Positions 21,254-29,983 of a stretch of 64,000 nt of DNA are shown one piece after another. Each line of letters opens with the position of its first letter. The first letter of the stretch is position 1. A model generated the notes under the pieces. That model ran no database searches. It was not told the origin of the DNA and was given only the letters and a program-made list of their open reading frames with translations. The position numbers and the translations under genes are program-made. Where the stretch lies: positions 434,001 through 498,000 of the forward strand of contig CP073212.1 in assembly GCA_020342235.1 (NCBI GenBank). The letters are read 5' to 3'. This stretch comes from Saccharomycopsis phalli (taxonomy: Eukaryota > Ascomycota > Saccharomycetes > Ascoideales > Saccharomycopsidaceae).

Positions 21254-21658
21254 ATGCAGCCAGCCACACCCGGACATACACCTGGTCATGAAGTGATAAT
21301 GGAAAAACAACTGATAAGGGCTGGGGTTATGGACTCGAAGCATTTTGTGACGCAGTTTAAACGGAAAGGAGAATTTGACCGACAACGGAAGGAATTGTAT
21401 AATGAGTATGTGAAATCCGCCGGTCACGAGGAATTAATCCAGTTGATTGAAGCGCGAGTGACGGCCAAGATCCAAGAGGATCCAAAGTTGTTGAGCCAAA
21501 ACAAGGGAAAAGTGTCGGGGTTGATTACTGGAGATTTGTACAAGGACGAGCAGGTGAATAAATTGATTAACGATGCGGTGGCGGAAGTTTTGGGTCAGCG
21601 CACCGAGTTGAGTGGGAAGGTTAAAGATGAATTGGTGAGGTTGAGTGAGGCTGAGTAG
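21254..21658 (+). CDS. SHG1: SHG1-like subunit of the COMPASS (Set1) histone methyltransferase
   Basis: The product has 134 residues, with the BOD1/Shg1 domain over almost its full length. SKHFVTQFKRKGEFDRQRKEL corresponds to the family's LV..fKkkG.FD.lRke block. It is followed by LIEARVTAKIQEDPKLLSQN and a C-terminal helix of the LI.D.v..vl type. S. cerevisiae Shg1 is 142 aa and belongs to the COMPASS complex that methylates H3K4 in the nucleus. Two starts are possible: ATG at 21254, or ATG at 21299 (MEKQLIRAG). The second lies nearer the conserved domain and leaves 91 rather than 46 bp to the divergent APE3 start, so I favour it slightly. The call rests on motif memory. Confidence 0.65.
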   Translation: MQPATPGHTPGHEVIMEKQLIRAGVMDSKHFVTQFKRKGEFDRQRKELYNEYVKSAGHEELIQLIEARVTAKIQEDPKLLSQNKGKVSGLITGDLYKDEQVNKLINDAVAEVLGQRTELSGKVKDELVRLSEAE

Positions 21659-21837
21659 GTGATGTAATGATGCTGTGATATAGTGATTTGGTAATGTGTA
21701 TTGAAGTGGTGGAATGACAAGGATAATGTGATATTTTGATGTGGCGAATGTGCTAGTGAATGAAGTGATGTAAAAATGGGAGATGAACTAATGAGGTGAT
21801 ATATTGTACATATTATAATCAACGAAGCAATGATTAA

Positions 21838-22100
21838 TGAGATGATAATAGATAATGGATAATAGATAATGGATAATAGATAATAGATAATGGATAATAG
21901 ATACTATGAATGATACTGGATAATGATGGATAATAATGGATAATTGATAATAAGGATAATTGATAATAATGGATAATAATGGATAATAATGGATAATAAT
22001 GGATAATTGATGATAATGGATAATAATGATATGATAATGGATAATTGATAATAAGGATAATTGATAATAATGGATAACAATGATATGGTAATGAATAATA
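21838..22100. repeat. GATAAT-type microsatellite
   Basis: About 260 bp composed of interspersed GATAATGGATAATAGATAATTGATAATAAG-like hexamer and nonamer units. It creates long fortuitous minus-strand frames rich in IIHYYPLL, which are not genes. Confidence 0.9.
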
Positions 22101-22194
22101 ATCCGATTCATAACCACTTTCCTCGTTTGTACTGGTACCATTGTATCTGTACATAATGACACCATTAACACAGTCTGTACCACCACAATCTCCA

Positions 22195-22202
22195 ATTTGT
22201 GC
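22195..22202 (-). promoter_or_regulatory. Middle-sporulation-element-like site (SPS1-like promoter)
   Basis: ATTTGTGC on the plus strand is GCACAAAT in reverse, fitting the NCRCAAAW core of the Ndt80-bound MSE. It lies about 86 bp upstream of the kinase ATG. S. cerevisiae SPS1 is sporulation-specific. This is a core-only match, so confidence is modest. Confidence 0.35.
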
Positions 22203-22287
22203 TTCATATCCCCTTTATACTTCATTACACTTCCATATTATTCCATTATACTTTCAGTACACCCTTGGGATTTGCTAATTACTTGCT

Positions 22288-23584
22288 ATGAACGGTACAG
22301 ACAGATTTGCCATTGAAAAATGCATTGGCAGAGGAAACTTTGGCGACGTCTACAAAGCGTGGGTACCTCTCTTCTTGTTCTTCCACTCATATTAATTCTA
22401 GTTACGATGCCCGGCTAGACATGGCCGTCGCCATCAAGGTCATCAACTTGGAAGACCCCGAGGACGAAATCAACATCATCACCCAAGAAATTGCGTTCCT
22501 GTCGCAACTCAGATCGTCCTACATCACCCGGTACTATGGAACATACCTCAAGGGCTACTCCATGTGGATTTCCATGGAGTATTGTGGCGGAGGCTCGTGC
22601 GCAGACTTACTCAGGGTCCATAGGAAGCTCGACGAGCACACGGTGTCATACATTTTGAACCAGTGTCTCAAGGGACTCGAGTACCTCCATGGGGAGAGAA
22701 AAGTGCACCGGAATATCAAGGCTGCAAACGTGCTCCTTACTCTAGAAGGCAACGTGAAGCTTGCTGACTTTGGGGTATCTGGACAAATCAACCACGGGCA
22801 CAAGAAGAAGACCTTTGTCGGCACCCCGTTCTGGATGGCGCCCGAGGTCATATTGCGGAGCTCTGGTTACAACGAGAAGGTGGATATTTGGTCCTTGGGC
22901 ATCACCGCGATTGAATTGATTACAGGGTCGCCTCCTCATTACGAGAACGAGCCCATGCGGGCAATGATGGATATTCCAAAACAACCGTCGCCGGTGTTGG
23001 TTGGAAGCCAGTACAGCGAAAACTTGAAGGAGTTTATCAAGTACTGCTTGATCAAGCGGCCTGCGAAGCGGCCGTCTGCAGTGTGGCTTTTGAAGCACTC
23101 AAAGTACGTCAAGAACAGTACCAAGAAGTCAAGCAACATCTTGGAAATGCTTCTCCAGGCGCAGGTCTGGCGGAAAAGAAACGAAAAGTACTTAAAAAAG
23201 CCCCGCCATCCTCTCACCCTGCGGCACGAGAACTATGAGAAGTCGTTCCGTTGGGACTTCTCCACTAGATCTGCCTCGGTCGACAGCTTTTCGGAAACAA
23301 GTGCCAAGCCATCTCCAGAGACGTTTCCCGAGACTTCCCCAGAGACATTGGTGACGTCTGCCAGCGATTATGGCAAGGACCGTTTGAATTATCACGAGGA
23401 TATTTTGCTCCATTGTCTAAGGAAGGTGGCTGCGAGAGCAAAGCACGACGAAACAAAGGCAGTGGTAATGAAAATTATCCAGCAGTTTATGGAGGATGAG
23501 GCACAGCAGCCAGGATTGAGTGAAGCAATTGTCCAGGAGTTGTGGGTGCGCATACATAATATCAAAGACTTGAGCTTGATTTGA
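22288..23584 (+). CDS. SPS1: SPS1-like Ste20-family kinase with HRN in place of HRD (spliced)
   Basis: Germinal-centre/Ste20-family protein kinase. I read two exons, 22288-22358 and 22402-23584 (417 aa). The first supplies the ATG and the glycine loop (IGRGNFGDVYKA, residues 13-24). The 43-nt intron starts GTGGGT and ends TATTAATTCTAG. Present are the VAIK lysine (K36), EYCGGGSC hinge, DFG (146-148), GTPFWMAPE activation loop and an all-helical C-lobe. The catalytic-loop motif is VHRNIKAANVLL: Asn128 (AAT at 22712-22714) replaces the invariant catalytic Asp. This predicts a severely impaired enzyme or pseudokinase. A long variable tail (about 290-417) ends in a conserved-looking helical segment. 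Neighbour SPS2 matches S. cerevisiae gene order (SPS2-SPS1). In yeast Sps1 acts in spore-wall formation. Confidence 0.85.
22359..22401 (+). other. Intron of the SPS1-like gene (43 nt)
   Basis: Removing these 43 nt joins the glycine-loop exon in frame to YDARLDMAVAIKV, as expected for the kinase fold. The 5' site GTGGGT is non-consensus (an alternative GTACCT four bases on would insert a Cys). The branch-like TATTAAT sits only a few bases before CTAG. Confidence 0.7.
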
Positions 23585-23792
23585 TAAATGTATACATCAG
23601 ATATGTATGAGGAGAGGAAATGTAGAAAAGTTGGAACAACACACTGGAAAAAGACGAAATGAATCGAAGCACGAAATCCGGTGTTGTAGTCGTTCTACCA
23701 TGTGCACTGAATTGTAGTTTATATCATGCCAATAGTATGGCCGCATGTGGCACATGTCCTCTTCTATACCTATACGCTTGATTGTGCTCCCG

Positions 23793-23801
23793 TTTTGTGT
23801 C
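23793..23801 (-). promoter_or_regulatory. MSE/Ndt80 site in the SPS2-like promoter
   Basis: TTTTGTGTC is the exact reverse of GACACAAAA, a full match to the gNCRCAAAW middle-sporulation element bound by Ndt80. It lies 48 bp upstream of the SPS2-like ATG. S. cerevisiae SPS2 is a classic MSE-controlled gene, so this may be conserved regulation; in CUG-clade yeasts Ndt80 also has non-meiotic roles. Confidence 0.45.
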
Positions 23802-23848
23802 TGTGCCATTTAGTTTATAAGCCATGTCCATCCCCCTCTGAGAAATTA

Positions 23849-25234
23849 ATGAGAAAAACCGCCATTTACTGTCTCATTTTGTTTGCGCAGTGTATCTGCT
23901 CGCTCGAAGTCAACAAACTACCGACACCCAAAAAGCAGGGGCTCAAGAATGATCTCAAGAACTATGTCAAAGACAAATTCCCAAACCAGTCGCAGACCAA
24001 CCGCACCTTCATGTCTTATATATTCAGTTCCAATTCCAGTATCCCAGCGGACCAGTTTGAAAAGGAACAGGAAAACCCATACTGCGAAAAGCCAGTCCAT
24101 AGATTAAATCACATGGGCGATGTCACCAAGTTGCTCAGCGTGTGCTCTCATATTTCGGGAGATGTTGTTGTTTCCAAAGAGTTTCTAGAACCAATGTTGG
24201 ACTTGGACTCATTGGTGTCCATCAAGGGCAGCTTGGATATCAGCAACGTCCCAAACTTGGTGCAAATCAGCAGCCCAAAGCTTATAAATATCGGCCAGAG
24301 TTTTCGACTCAAGGAGCTCACGTCTCTCACTTCTATCCACTTCCCCTACCTAAAGTCGGTGGACACTATACATTGGGAGATCCTTCCGATATTGAGCACC
24401 ATTGACTTCCATTCGGGCTTGGACCAGATCCAGAATATCTTGATCTCAGACACCTCGCTCATTAAGTTCATGCTCAAGGACAATGTCAAGAAGTTGAATT
24501 CGTTGAACTTGAACAACAATCGGTTCCTTGAAGACATTTCGTCCAGCATCCAGGAAGTCAAACAGGGGTTGTCGATATCCAGTAATGCTCGGACTACAAT
24601 GGTCAGGCTACCACTCCTAGAGTCTGCCAACAACGTCACGATTAGAGATGTGACCCACCTCGATTTGTCGTCAATCAAACAGGTCACGGAGTCGTGTGGC
24701 TTTATTGAAAACAAGTTCCAGCAATTGAAGATCCCGCACTTGAAATCAGTCGGAGGAACCTTGAGCATCATTGAGAACTTGAACTTGAAGGACGTGGACT
24801 TCCCTTCCATCTCTGAGATTGGCGGCGGGCTCATGATCATGAACAACAGCAACATTGACAAGATCAATTTCTTCCCGAACTTGACGTCAATTGGCGGGGC
24901 AATTCAGTTTTGGGGCAATTTCAAGGAGACGGTATTTTCCAAGCTCCAGCTTGTCAAGGGAAGCGCGTTCATTAAAAGTGGGTCTTCGGTGTTGGACTGT
25001 AGCAAATGGACGGATGTCAACAACTTGATTATCCGCGGGGGAAAGATTGTCTGCAGCTCTGGAAACAAAAACAATGAGATTCACTATGATGTGAATGACA
25101 TCAATGGCACGTTGACCACGGAGGAGACGTACACCGACAATGGTAAAATCAATCCTGAGGAAAGCCGTGGGGTGAAAATGAGCACTGGAGCAATGTATGC
25201 TGTGATTTCTGGGATCATTGTGTTGGTGTTATAA
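23849..25234 (+). CDS. SPS2: SPS2/ECM33-family GPI-anchored cell-wall protein
   Basis: I choose ATG 23849 (461 aa) because it starts a clean signal peptide, MRKTAIYCLILFAQCICSLE; the longer frame from 23726 adds 41 residues without merit. The body is a receptor-L/leucine-rich-type beta-helix repeat with recurrent LKSVGGTLSI, LTSIGGAIQF and ISEIGGGLMIM units and many N-glycosylation sequons. The C-terminus (MSTGAMYAVISGIIVLVL) is a hydrophobic GPI-anchor signal. Ecm33/Sps2 proteins support wall integrity or spore-wall assembly at the cell surface. Position directly after the SPS1-like kinase argues for SPS2 rather than ECM33; both are the same family. Confidence 0.85.
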   Translation: MRKTAIYCLILFAQCICSLEVNKLPTPKKQGLKNDLKNYVKDKFPNQSQTNRTFMSYIFSSNSSIPADQFEKEQENPYCEKPVHRLNHMGDVTKLLSVCSHISGDVVVSKEFLEPMLDLDSLVSIKGSLDISNVPNLVQISSPKLINIGQSFRLKELTSLTSIHFPYLKSVDTIHWEILPILSTIDFHSGLDQIQNILISDTSLIKFMLKDNVKKLNSLNLNNNRFLEDISSSIQEVKQGLSISSNARTTMVRLPLLESANNVTIRDVTHLDLSSIKQVTESCGFIENKFQQLKIPHLKSVGGTLSIIENLNLKDVDFPSISEIGGGLMIMNNSNIDKINFFPNLTSIGGAIQFWGNFKETVFSKLQLVKGSAFIKSGSSVLDCSKWTDVNNLIIRGGKIVCSSGNKNNEIHYDVNDINGTLTTEETYTDNGKINPEESRGVKMSTGAMYAVISGIIVLVL

Positions 25235-25289
25235 TAGCAATTGAAATAGTGGTGTAGTATCTCGACTTGAGCCTCAATTTGAATAGCAA

Positions 25290-25450
25290 TTGAAATAGTG
25301 TAGATCTCAACTTGAATAGCAATTGAATAGTACAGATCACAGCTTGAATAACAATCGAATAGTACAGATCACAGCTTGAATAACAATCGAATAGTACAGA
25401 TCACAGCTTGAATAACAATCGAATAGTACAGATCACAGCTTGAATCTCTA
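25290..25450. repeat. 32-bp tandem repeat between SPS2 and KAR4
   Basis: About four head-to-tail copies of a 32-bp unit (AATAGTACAGATCACAGC plus TTGAATAACAATCG), preceded by diverged units with TAGCAATTGAAATAGTG from about 25238. It fills the convergent spacer between the 3' ends of SPS2 and KAR4. Confidence 0.85.
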
Positions 25451-25466
25451 TTGAAAACTGATATAC

Positions 25467-26342
25467 CTACTCCCTCGACTTTGGACGTAGCAGCTCAATT
25501 TCTGGAAGCTGGGGCACGTTGAAACCCTTGTTGATTATCTCGTCCATATACGTCTTGGGATGGAAGTTGTCCAACAAGACGTCTGGACCAGCCACGACCC
25601 ACCCAGGGCGCAATTTCACGGGTATATCAGTGCCTGTGGTTGCTGGGATGATGTGCAAGCGCCTGTTTCCCGAGCTGAAGTTCTCAATGATCTTGTACAC
25701 TGAGTCCGGCACGCAGTTTGGGTCGTGCAACTCTGCGGGGCTCTGGATCTTCAAGTCTGTGTTGACGTTACAGTTGATCAAGTGGGAGTCTTCTGTGCGG
25801 CGGACGGTTCCTGTGATGCACATCCAGCAATGCCACTGCCTTGTGGCCAATACAGCCTCGTCGCTGGGAAGCTGAGACTGGACGGTGTAGACAATGACCT
25901 CGCTGCGTCTGAACTTCAGTTTCCCCCACGATGAGCCCGGGAGTTTGCCCTCGATCAAGGATGCAATCTGGGGCACGTTTTCGCCGGTTCCCCAGACGAA
26001 GAGGAAGCCCGGGCGGGAGCACAAGGACTCAATGGGGAGCCGTTTGATCAAGTCCAAATCAAACATGCCTTGGGTGGTGGAGCCGATCATGATTGTGTCA
26101 AACAGGATTTTGTAGTTGAGGATCCAGTCGGAGAGGACCAGCGGGAGCCTTTCAGGGGGAACTTTGCATCCAAAGGGACGGGGAAAATGGTTGCTGTTGT
26201 TTGATTCCTTGAGCTTGATGAGTTTTTGTAGCCGCGGGTATCCTTCAAAGGGGTTGTCTAGATTGGAGACGAATTTGGTGGGGAGCTGCTGGGTGTGGAT
26301 GTAGTGGTTAGTATAGTCGTTTATGATGGAATCTTGTGTCAT
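25467..26342 (-). CDS. KAR4: Kar4-like MT-A70 family protein (METTL14-like)
   Basis: The product has 291 residues and aligns by eye with METTL14/Kar4. Blocks include LQKLIKLKESNN, FDTIMIGSTTQGMFDL (where catalytic METTL3-type enzymes have DPPW), LCSRPGFLFVWGTGENV, HCWMCITGTVRRTEDSHLI, NVNTDLKI, IIENFSSGNRRLHIIPATTG, RPGWVVAGPDV and a C-terminal helix. The missing DPPW motif agrees with Kar4/METTL14 being a non-catalytic partner. In S. cerevisiae Kar4 (335 aa) is needed for karyogamy gene expression in mating and for the meiotic mRNA m6A complex with Ime4. The start at 26342 is the first ATG. Its N-terminus is a little shorter than in yeast. Confidence 0.85.
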   Translation of the reverse strand: MTQDSIINDYTNHYIHTQQLPTKFVSNLDNPFEGYPRLQKLIKLKESNNSNHFPRPFGCKVPPERLPLVLSDWILNYKILFDTIMIGSTTQGMFDLDLIKRLPIESLCSRPGFLFVWGTGENVPQIASLIEGKLPGSSWGKLKFRRSEVIVYTVQSQLPSDEAVLATRQWHCWMCITGTVRRTEDSHLINCNVNTDLKIQSPAELHDPNCVPDSVYKIIENFSSGNRRLHIIPATTGTDIPVKLRPGWVVAGPDVLLDNFHPKTYMDEIINKGFNVPQLPEIELLRPKSRE

Positions 26343-26879
26343 GGTATGGGAAGAAGGAGGGAAGGAGAGGGAGAGGGAGGTCTGTATTTATATGCGAGTC
26401 TTGTGAGAAATGGTAGGCAAGATTAAGGATGTGCAGATGATGATGCATTGTATTAGAAAAGGATGACGATGTAGATGTGCAGATGATGATGCATTGTATT
26501 AGAAATGGCTGTATATATAGTATAAATGGGATGGTGATGATGGAATGGAGATGGGGATGGAGATGAAAGGTAATGGAGTTGAATGGTGGATGGAGAATGG
26601 TAAATGGAGCATGGTAAATGGAAAATGGATAATGGAAATGGATAATGGAAATGGATAATGATAGATGGAGTTGAAATGCGGCGTTTAGGAGAGTTGAATG
26701 TTAATGGCGAGGTTCAGATTGATTGTAAAATGAGTAGATTTAATATTGTGAATCTGAACATTGGATCTGCATATGGATCTGCATATTGGATATGGACATT
26801 GGACATTAATATTTTGACACTTTAACATCCCTCCCAACATTAATCAAATCTCCAACATCAATCAACCTCACTCAATCAC
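26343..26879. other. Intergenic region with simple repeats
   Basis: KAR4 promoter and 3' flank of the GTPase gene. It contains a 33-bp direct repeat (GATGTGCAGATGATGATGC plus ATTGTATTAGAAA) at about 26429 and 26475 and a GGAAATGGATAAT simple repeat at about 26575-26670. No gene. Confidence 0.6.
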
Positions 26880-28190
26880 TCACCCACTCCCACCACTCAC
26901 CTTCTTCTTCTCCACAATATCCCGTACCAACAAAGACGCAGCCTCCTCTATATTACACCCCGTCAGACTATCCACCGCAACAAACCCACAGTCCCACGTC
27001 TTGGCCAACTGCCTGCCCTGCTCTATAAGCACCGGGCTCGCCCGGGGATCCTTGCTATGTGTGCACACAATCATAATTGACGGGATCTCGTCGTCGTGCA
27101 AGTCAATCTCCAACTCGGGAATGCGGGTGGGCTCGGGCAAGGCCTTGGCCAACTTCTGCTGCTGCCTATTGGACCTCCACAAGTTCTTGAGCGACGAGGA
27201 GATGGAAAACACGTCGGCCTCGCGCCTGGTCTCGGACTGGAGCATGTACAACTTGTAGCTCTGCCAGCTTTCGCGGAGGGTCGCGCGGATCTTGTAGAGC
27301 AAGTCCAACGACGTCGGGCCGTTGGTCTGCGCCTGGTCGTTGTATTTCGGGGGGTTCCACGAGGGAACGGCCGAGTACATTAAGATGTACCCGTCGATGG
27401 AGCCGTTGAGATCGCTGGCACCAGAGCCCACAAGAAGCGACTTGGTGAGCGTGGGCACCCGAGGCTCGTTGACCAACCCGTGGAGAAACTCGTCGCCGAT
27501 CTTCGCCCGGAGCGACAACTCCAAGAACGGCACCACGAGGTCCGGGTTGAACGCGGGGGTGTCAATGAACTCCATGATGATCGGCGTGACTTTGGGCACA
27601 AGGGCCCGGCTAAATGACGCCACAGACTCGTGCGAGACGTCCAGCTGTGCGGTCCGGAAGCTGTTGTTGGACGGGACCGCCTCGAGCAGGGTTTTGGCGT
27701 CGTTTGGAGGCACCTCTGGAGTCGCACGCAAGTCTGCCTGGTAGAGGTCCGAGTCTGCCTGGGAAAAGTAGTAGGCGTAGTATCCTGTTTGGATGGCCAC
27801 GCCTCGCGGCTCGGTCTTGCCGACTAGCCGCCTGAGCTTCTCGTTGCTGTAGTTCAGCTCCACGATCTTGCTCTGCACTTGCGCCAAGTCCCACTTGTGG
27901 AGGTACTGGCTGCTGACGCGCGAACTCGGCACAATCGACGGATCCTGAGCATAGCTGAGAAGCTGCTGGGTGCCCAACTCGTCGAGGAGAATGCGGGACT
28001 TGATTTCTCGCGGCCGGAACCGCATTAAGATGGAGGTGAACTCGCTGGTTGGATAGTACGTCTCTTGAAAAATCCCCGACTGGAGCTTGCCAATAAACGC
28101 AGACTTGCCGGTCTCCTTGCCGCCAAGCACAGATATCCGGAGCGGATTCTGCTGGTTGAGGGTGTTGTCCCAAGGGATGTTCTCTGGCAT
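26880..28190 (-). CDS. Atypical Ras-like GTPase-domain protein
   Basis: I start at ATG 28190 (436 aa, MPENIPWDNTL); the longer frame begins at a TTG. A P-loop GGKETGKSAF (about residues 22-31) follows a short strand (RISVLG), the typical G1 of a small GTPase. Canonical later motifs are weak. There is no clear DxxG (EFIDTPAF instead), and the NKxD equivalent reads THSKD. A late VAVDSLTGCNIEEAA resembles the Ras G5 region with the final helix. Two large insertions separate these motifs, making it more than twice the Ras size. There is no CaaX box. It is probably a fungal-specific Ras superfamily member whose nucleotide cycle may be altered. The identity is unknown. Confidence 0.6.
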   Translation of the reverse strand: MPENIPWDNTLNQQNPLRISVLGGKETGKSAFIGKLQSGIFQETYYPTSEFTSILMRFRPREIKSRILLDELGTQQLLSYAQDPSIVPSSRVSSQYLHKWDLAQVQSKIVELNYSNEKLRRLVGKTEPRGVAIQTGYYAYYFSQADSDLYQADLRATPEVPPNDAKTLLEAVPSNNSFRTAQLDVSHESVASFSRALVPKVTPIIMEFIDTPAFNPDLVVPFLELSLRAKIGDEFLHGLVNEPRVPTLTKSLLVGSGASDLNGSIDGYILMYSAVPSWNPPKYNDQAQTNGPTSLDLLYKIRATLRESWQSYKLYMLQSETRREADVFSISSSLKNLWRSNRQQQKLAKALPEPTRIPELEIDLHDDEIPSIMIVCTHSKDPRASPVLIEQGRQLAKTWDCGFVAVDSLTGCNIEEAASLLVRDIVEKKKVSGGSG

Positions 28191-28498
28191 GCAAACTGTG
28201 TGAAGTGGCCAGTGTGAAGTGGAACTCAAGTTGGCAGCCCAAGGTCGTGTGAAAAGCCAAAAGGTACGCTAGTGTGCCCAAATGGAAAAGTGTCTGGGGA
28301 GGGGGCAACGTAATATACCGTGTGCGCCGCTTACTAAAATACCGTGTGGATATAGCTGCCTGTATTCTGCTCCAAGCGTTGCCCGTTCCACAGTTGTGGT
28401 TTTTTGGCTGCATTTTAGTCAGCTACCCGAGCTACATCAAGTGGAAGGATTGAATAAGACGACCACCAAAACAATCAAAGATATTCTGAAATCGTGCC
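28191..28498. other. Divergent promoter, GTPase / M20 peptidase
   Basis: About 308 bp shared by two divergently transcribed genes. I see no clear TATA, repeat or recognised factor site. Confidence 0.4.
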
Positions 28499-29983
28499 AT
28501 GAAGTATTTTTTTCTACTCTTCCAAGCTGTCTGCTGCCAGATTGTGTTGCAGAAGCTAGACCAAAAGGCTGGCAACCCACCACAAGATTTATCCTCTCAT
28601 GAGACTATTTTGGACTCTCCCGAGTTTCAAATATCTGAGTCGTCTCCGTTTGAGTCGTCTCCGTTTGAGTCGTCTCCGTTTGAGTCGTCTCCGTTTGAAC
28701 CATCTCCATTTGAGCCATCTCCATTTGAGCCATCTCCATTTGAACCATCTCCATTTGAACCATCTCCGTTTGAACCGTCAGCCGCATCCCTGTCCATCGA
28801 CTTTGAGTCCATCTTCAGAAAAAACTTCCCCGACTTCTACAAAAAATCCTCCCACCATGACCTCAACAGCCTCTTCAACCTCCACAAAACCCTCGTCGAC
28901 ATTTTCTCCGTCTCAAAGTCCGAGCATTCCATCGGTTCTTGGCTAACTGCATACCTCAAGTCATTGCACTTCACAGTAGAAACCCAGCACCTCGACAAGA
29001 ACCGATTCAACATCTACGCTTACCCAGACTCGGCCCCACCGGGCCACAGAAACAAAAAGGTCTTGCTAACCAGCCACATTGACACAGTTCCCCCATACAT
29101 TGCCTACAACTTTGACGAGTCGGCAGGATTGATTTACGGACGAGGCACCAACGACGCCAAGGGACTGGTGGCGGCTCAGATATTCGCTGCGGTTGAGCTA
29201 CTAAACGAAAAGTCCGTCCAAGACCACGAAATTGCCTTGTTGTTTGTCGTGGGCGAAGAAATCGACGGCGACGGCATGAAACACGCAGTGAAGGCGTTCC
29301 AGGAACACAACAGAGGCAAGGACACTCTGGAGCAGTACAAATGGGAGGTGGTTGTGTTTGGAGAACCCACCGAAAACAAGTTGGGCATTGGCCACAAGGG
29401 AAATTATGTGTTTGACTTGGAGACCCACGGCTTGGCTGCACATTCGGGGTACCCACAGTTGGGGATTTCGTCCAACGAAATTATCGTGGACTTTCTTTAC
29501 AAGTTGAACAAGCTTTCGTTTCCTTTTTCGAAATTATTGGGCCCTACCACGTTCAACGTGGGTCTTTTGGACGGAGGTATTGCATTGAATGTGCTTCCAG
29601 CATACTCCCATGCCAAGGTGTTTTTTAGAGTCGCAGATAACATTGACGAGTTGAACTCCATTGTGTGCGGCTTGGTGGACTCTGTCAACGAGCAGTATCG
29701 TGAGTTGTATCCTAGTTTCAACCAGTCATTTGTGCAGCTAAAGCATCTTCACACGAAATTGCCGCAGTTTTTGGATTTTGACGTTGACGGGTTTGATGCC
29801 ATTGCCTTGGCGTATGCTACAGATATTCCTAGCTTTACATTTACTGTGAAGAAGCGGTTTTTGTACGGTCCCGGGAGCATTTTGTCTGCCCATGGGGACG
29901 ACGAAAAGGTGAGTATCTTTGATCTTGTTGAGTGTTTGGAGGGGTATAAAGATTTGGTGAACAAGAGTAAGAAGTGGTGGTAG
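28499..29983 (+). CDS. Secreted or vacuolar M20 metallopeptidase (ArgE/DapE/ACY1 family)
   Basis: The product has 494 residues. A signal peptide (1-17) is followed by a Ser/Pro/Phe linker of ten five-residue units (four ESSPF, then six EPSPF, about residues 47-96). The M20 domain starts near residue 100, with dinuclear zinc motifs in order: TSHIDTVPPY (His ligand, catalytic Asp), GRGTNDAKGLVA (bridging Asp), VGEEIDGDGM (catalytic Glu and ligand), FGEPTENKLGIGHKG (ligand Asp/Glu and dimerisation start) and a late ILSAHGDDEKV (His ligand). The family hydrolyses amide bonds of acylated amino acids or dipeptides; the substrate here is unknown. The signal peptide points to a secreted or vacuolar enzyme. 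Start ATG 28499 gives the signal peptide. Confidence 0.85.
   Translation: MKYFFLLFQAVCCQIVLQKLDQKAGNPPQDLSSHETILDSPEFQISESSPFESSPFESSPFESSPFEPSPFEPSPFEPSPFEPSPFEPSPFEPSAASLSIDFESIFRKNFPDFYKKSSHHDLNSLFNLHKTLVDIFSVSKSEHSIGSWLTAYLKSLHFTVETQHLDKNRFNIYAYPDSAPPGHRNKKVLLTSHIDTVPPYIAYNFDESAGLIYGRGTNDAKGLVAAQIFAAVELLNEKSVQDHEIALLFVVGEEIDGDGMKHAVKAFQEHNRGKDTLEQYKWEVVVFGEPTENKLGIGHKGNYVFDLETHGLAAHSGYPQLGISSNEIIVDFLYKLNKLSFPFSKLLGPTTFNVGLLDGGIALNVLPAYSHAKVFFRVADNIDELNSIVCGLVDSVNEQYRELYPSFNQSFVQLKHLHTKLPQFLDFDVDGFDAIALAYATDIPSFTFTVKKRFLYGPGSILSAHGDDEKVSIFDLVECLEGYKDLVNKSKKWW
28637..28786 (+). repeat. In-frame 15-bp minisatellite (ESSPF/EPSPF)
   Basis: Ten 15-bp units, four GAGTCGTCTCCGTTT and six GARCCATCTCCATTT types, encode the Ser/Pro linker of the M20 peptidase. 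The two homogenised blocks suggest recent expansion. Confidence 0.95.

Larger units (their letters stand above)
21659..22287. other. GATAAT microsatellite and SPS1-like promoter
   Basis: From about 21838 to 22100 the sequence is a degenerate GATAAT/TGGATAATAGATAA microsatellite. The last 180 bp form the promoter of the SPS1-like kinase with an MSE-like site at 22195-22202. No gene. Confidence 0.7.

Noticed and set aside
21788-22225. Minus-strand frames rich in IIHYYPLLS
   Set aside because: Translation of the GATAAT microsatellite.
22460-22510. CTG at a usually Leu position in the SPS1-like kinase as evidence against the CUG-Ser code
   Set aside because: Single codon in a protein that also lost its catalytic Asp; outweighed by three Ser-aligned CTG codons in REB1.
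23726-23848. Longer N-terminus for the SPS2-like protein
   Set aside because: The extra 41 residues bury the signal peptide, and the MSE-like site lies within this stretch, so it is promoter DNA.
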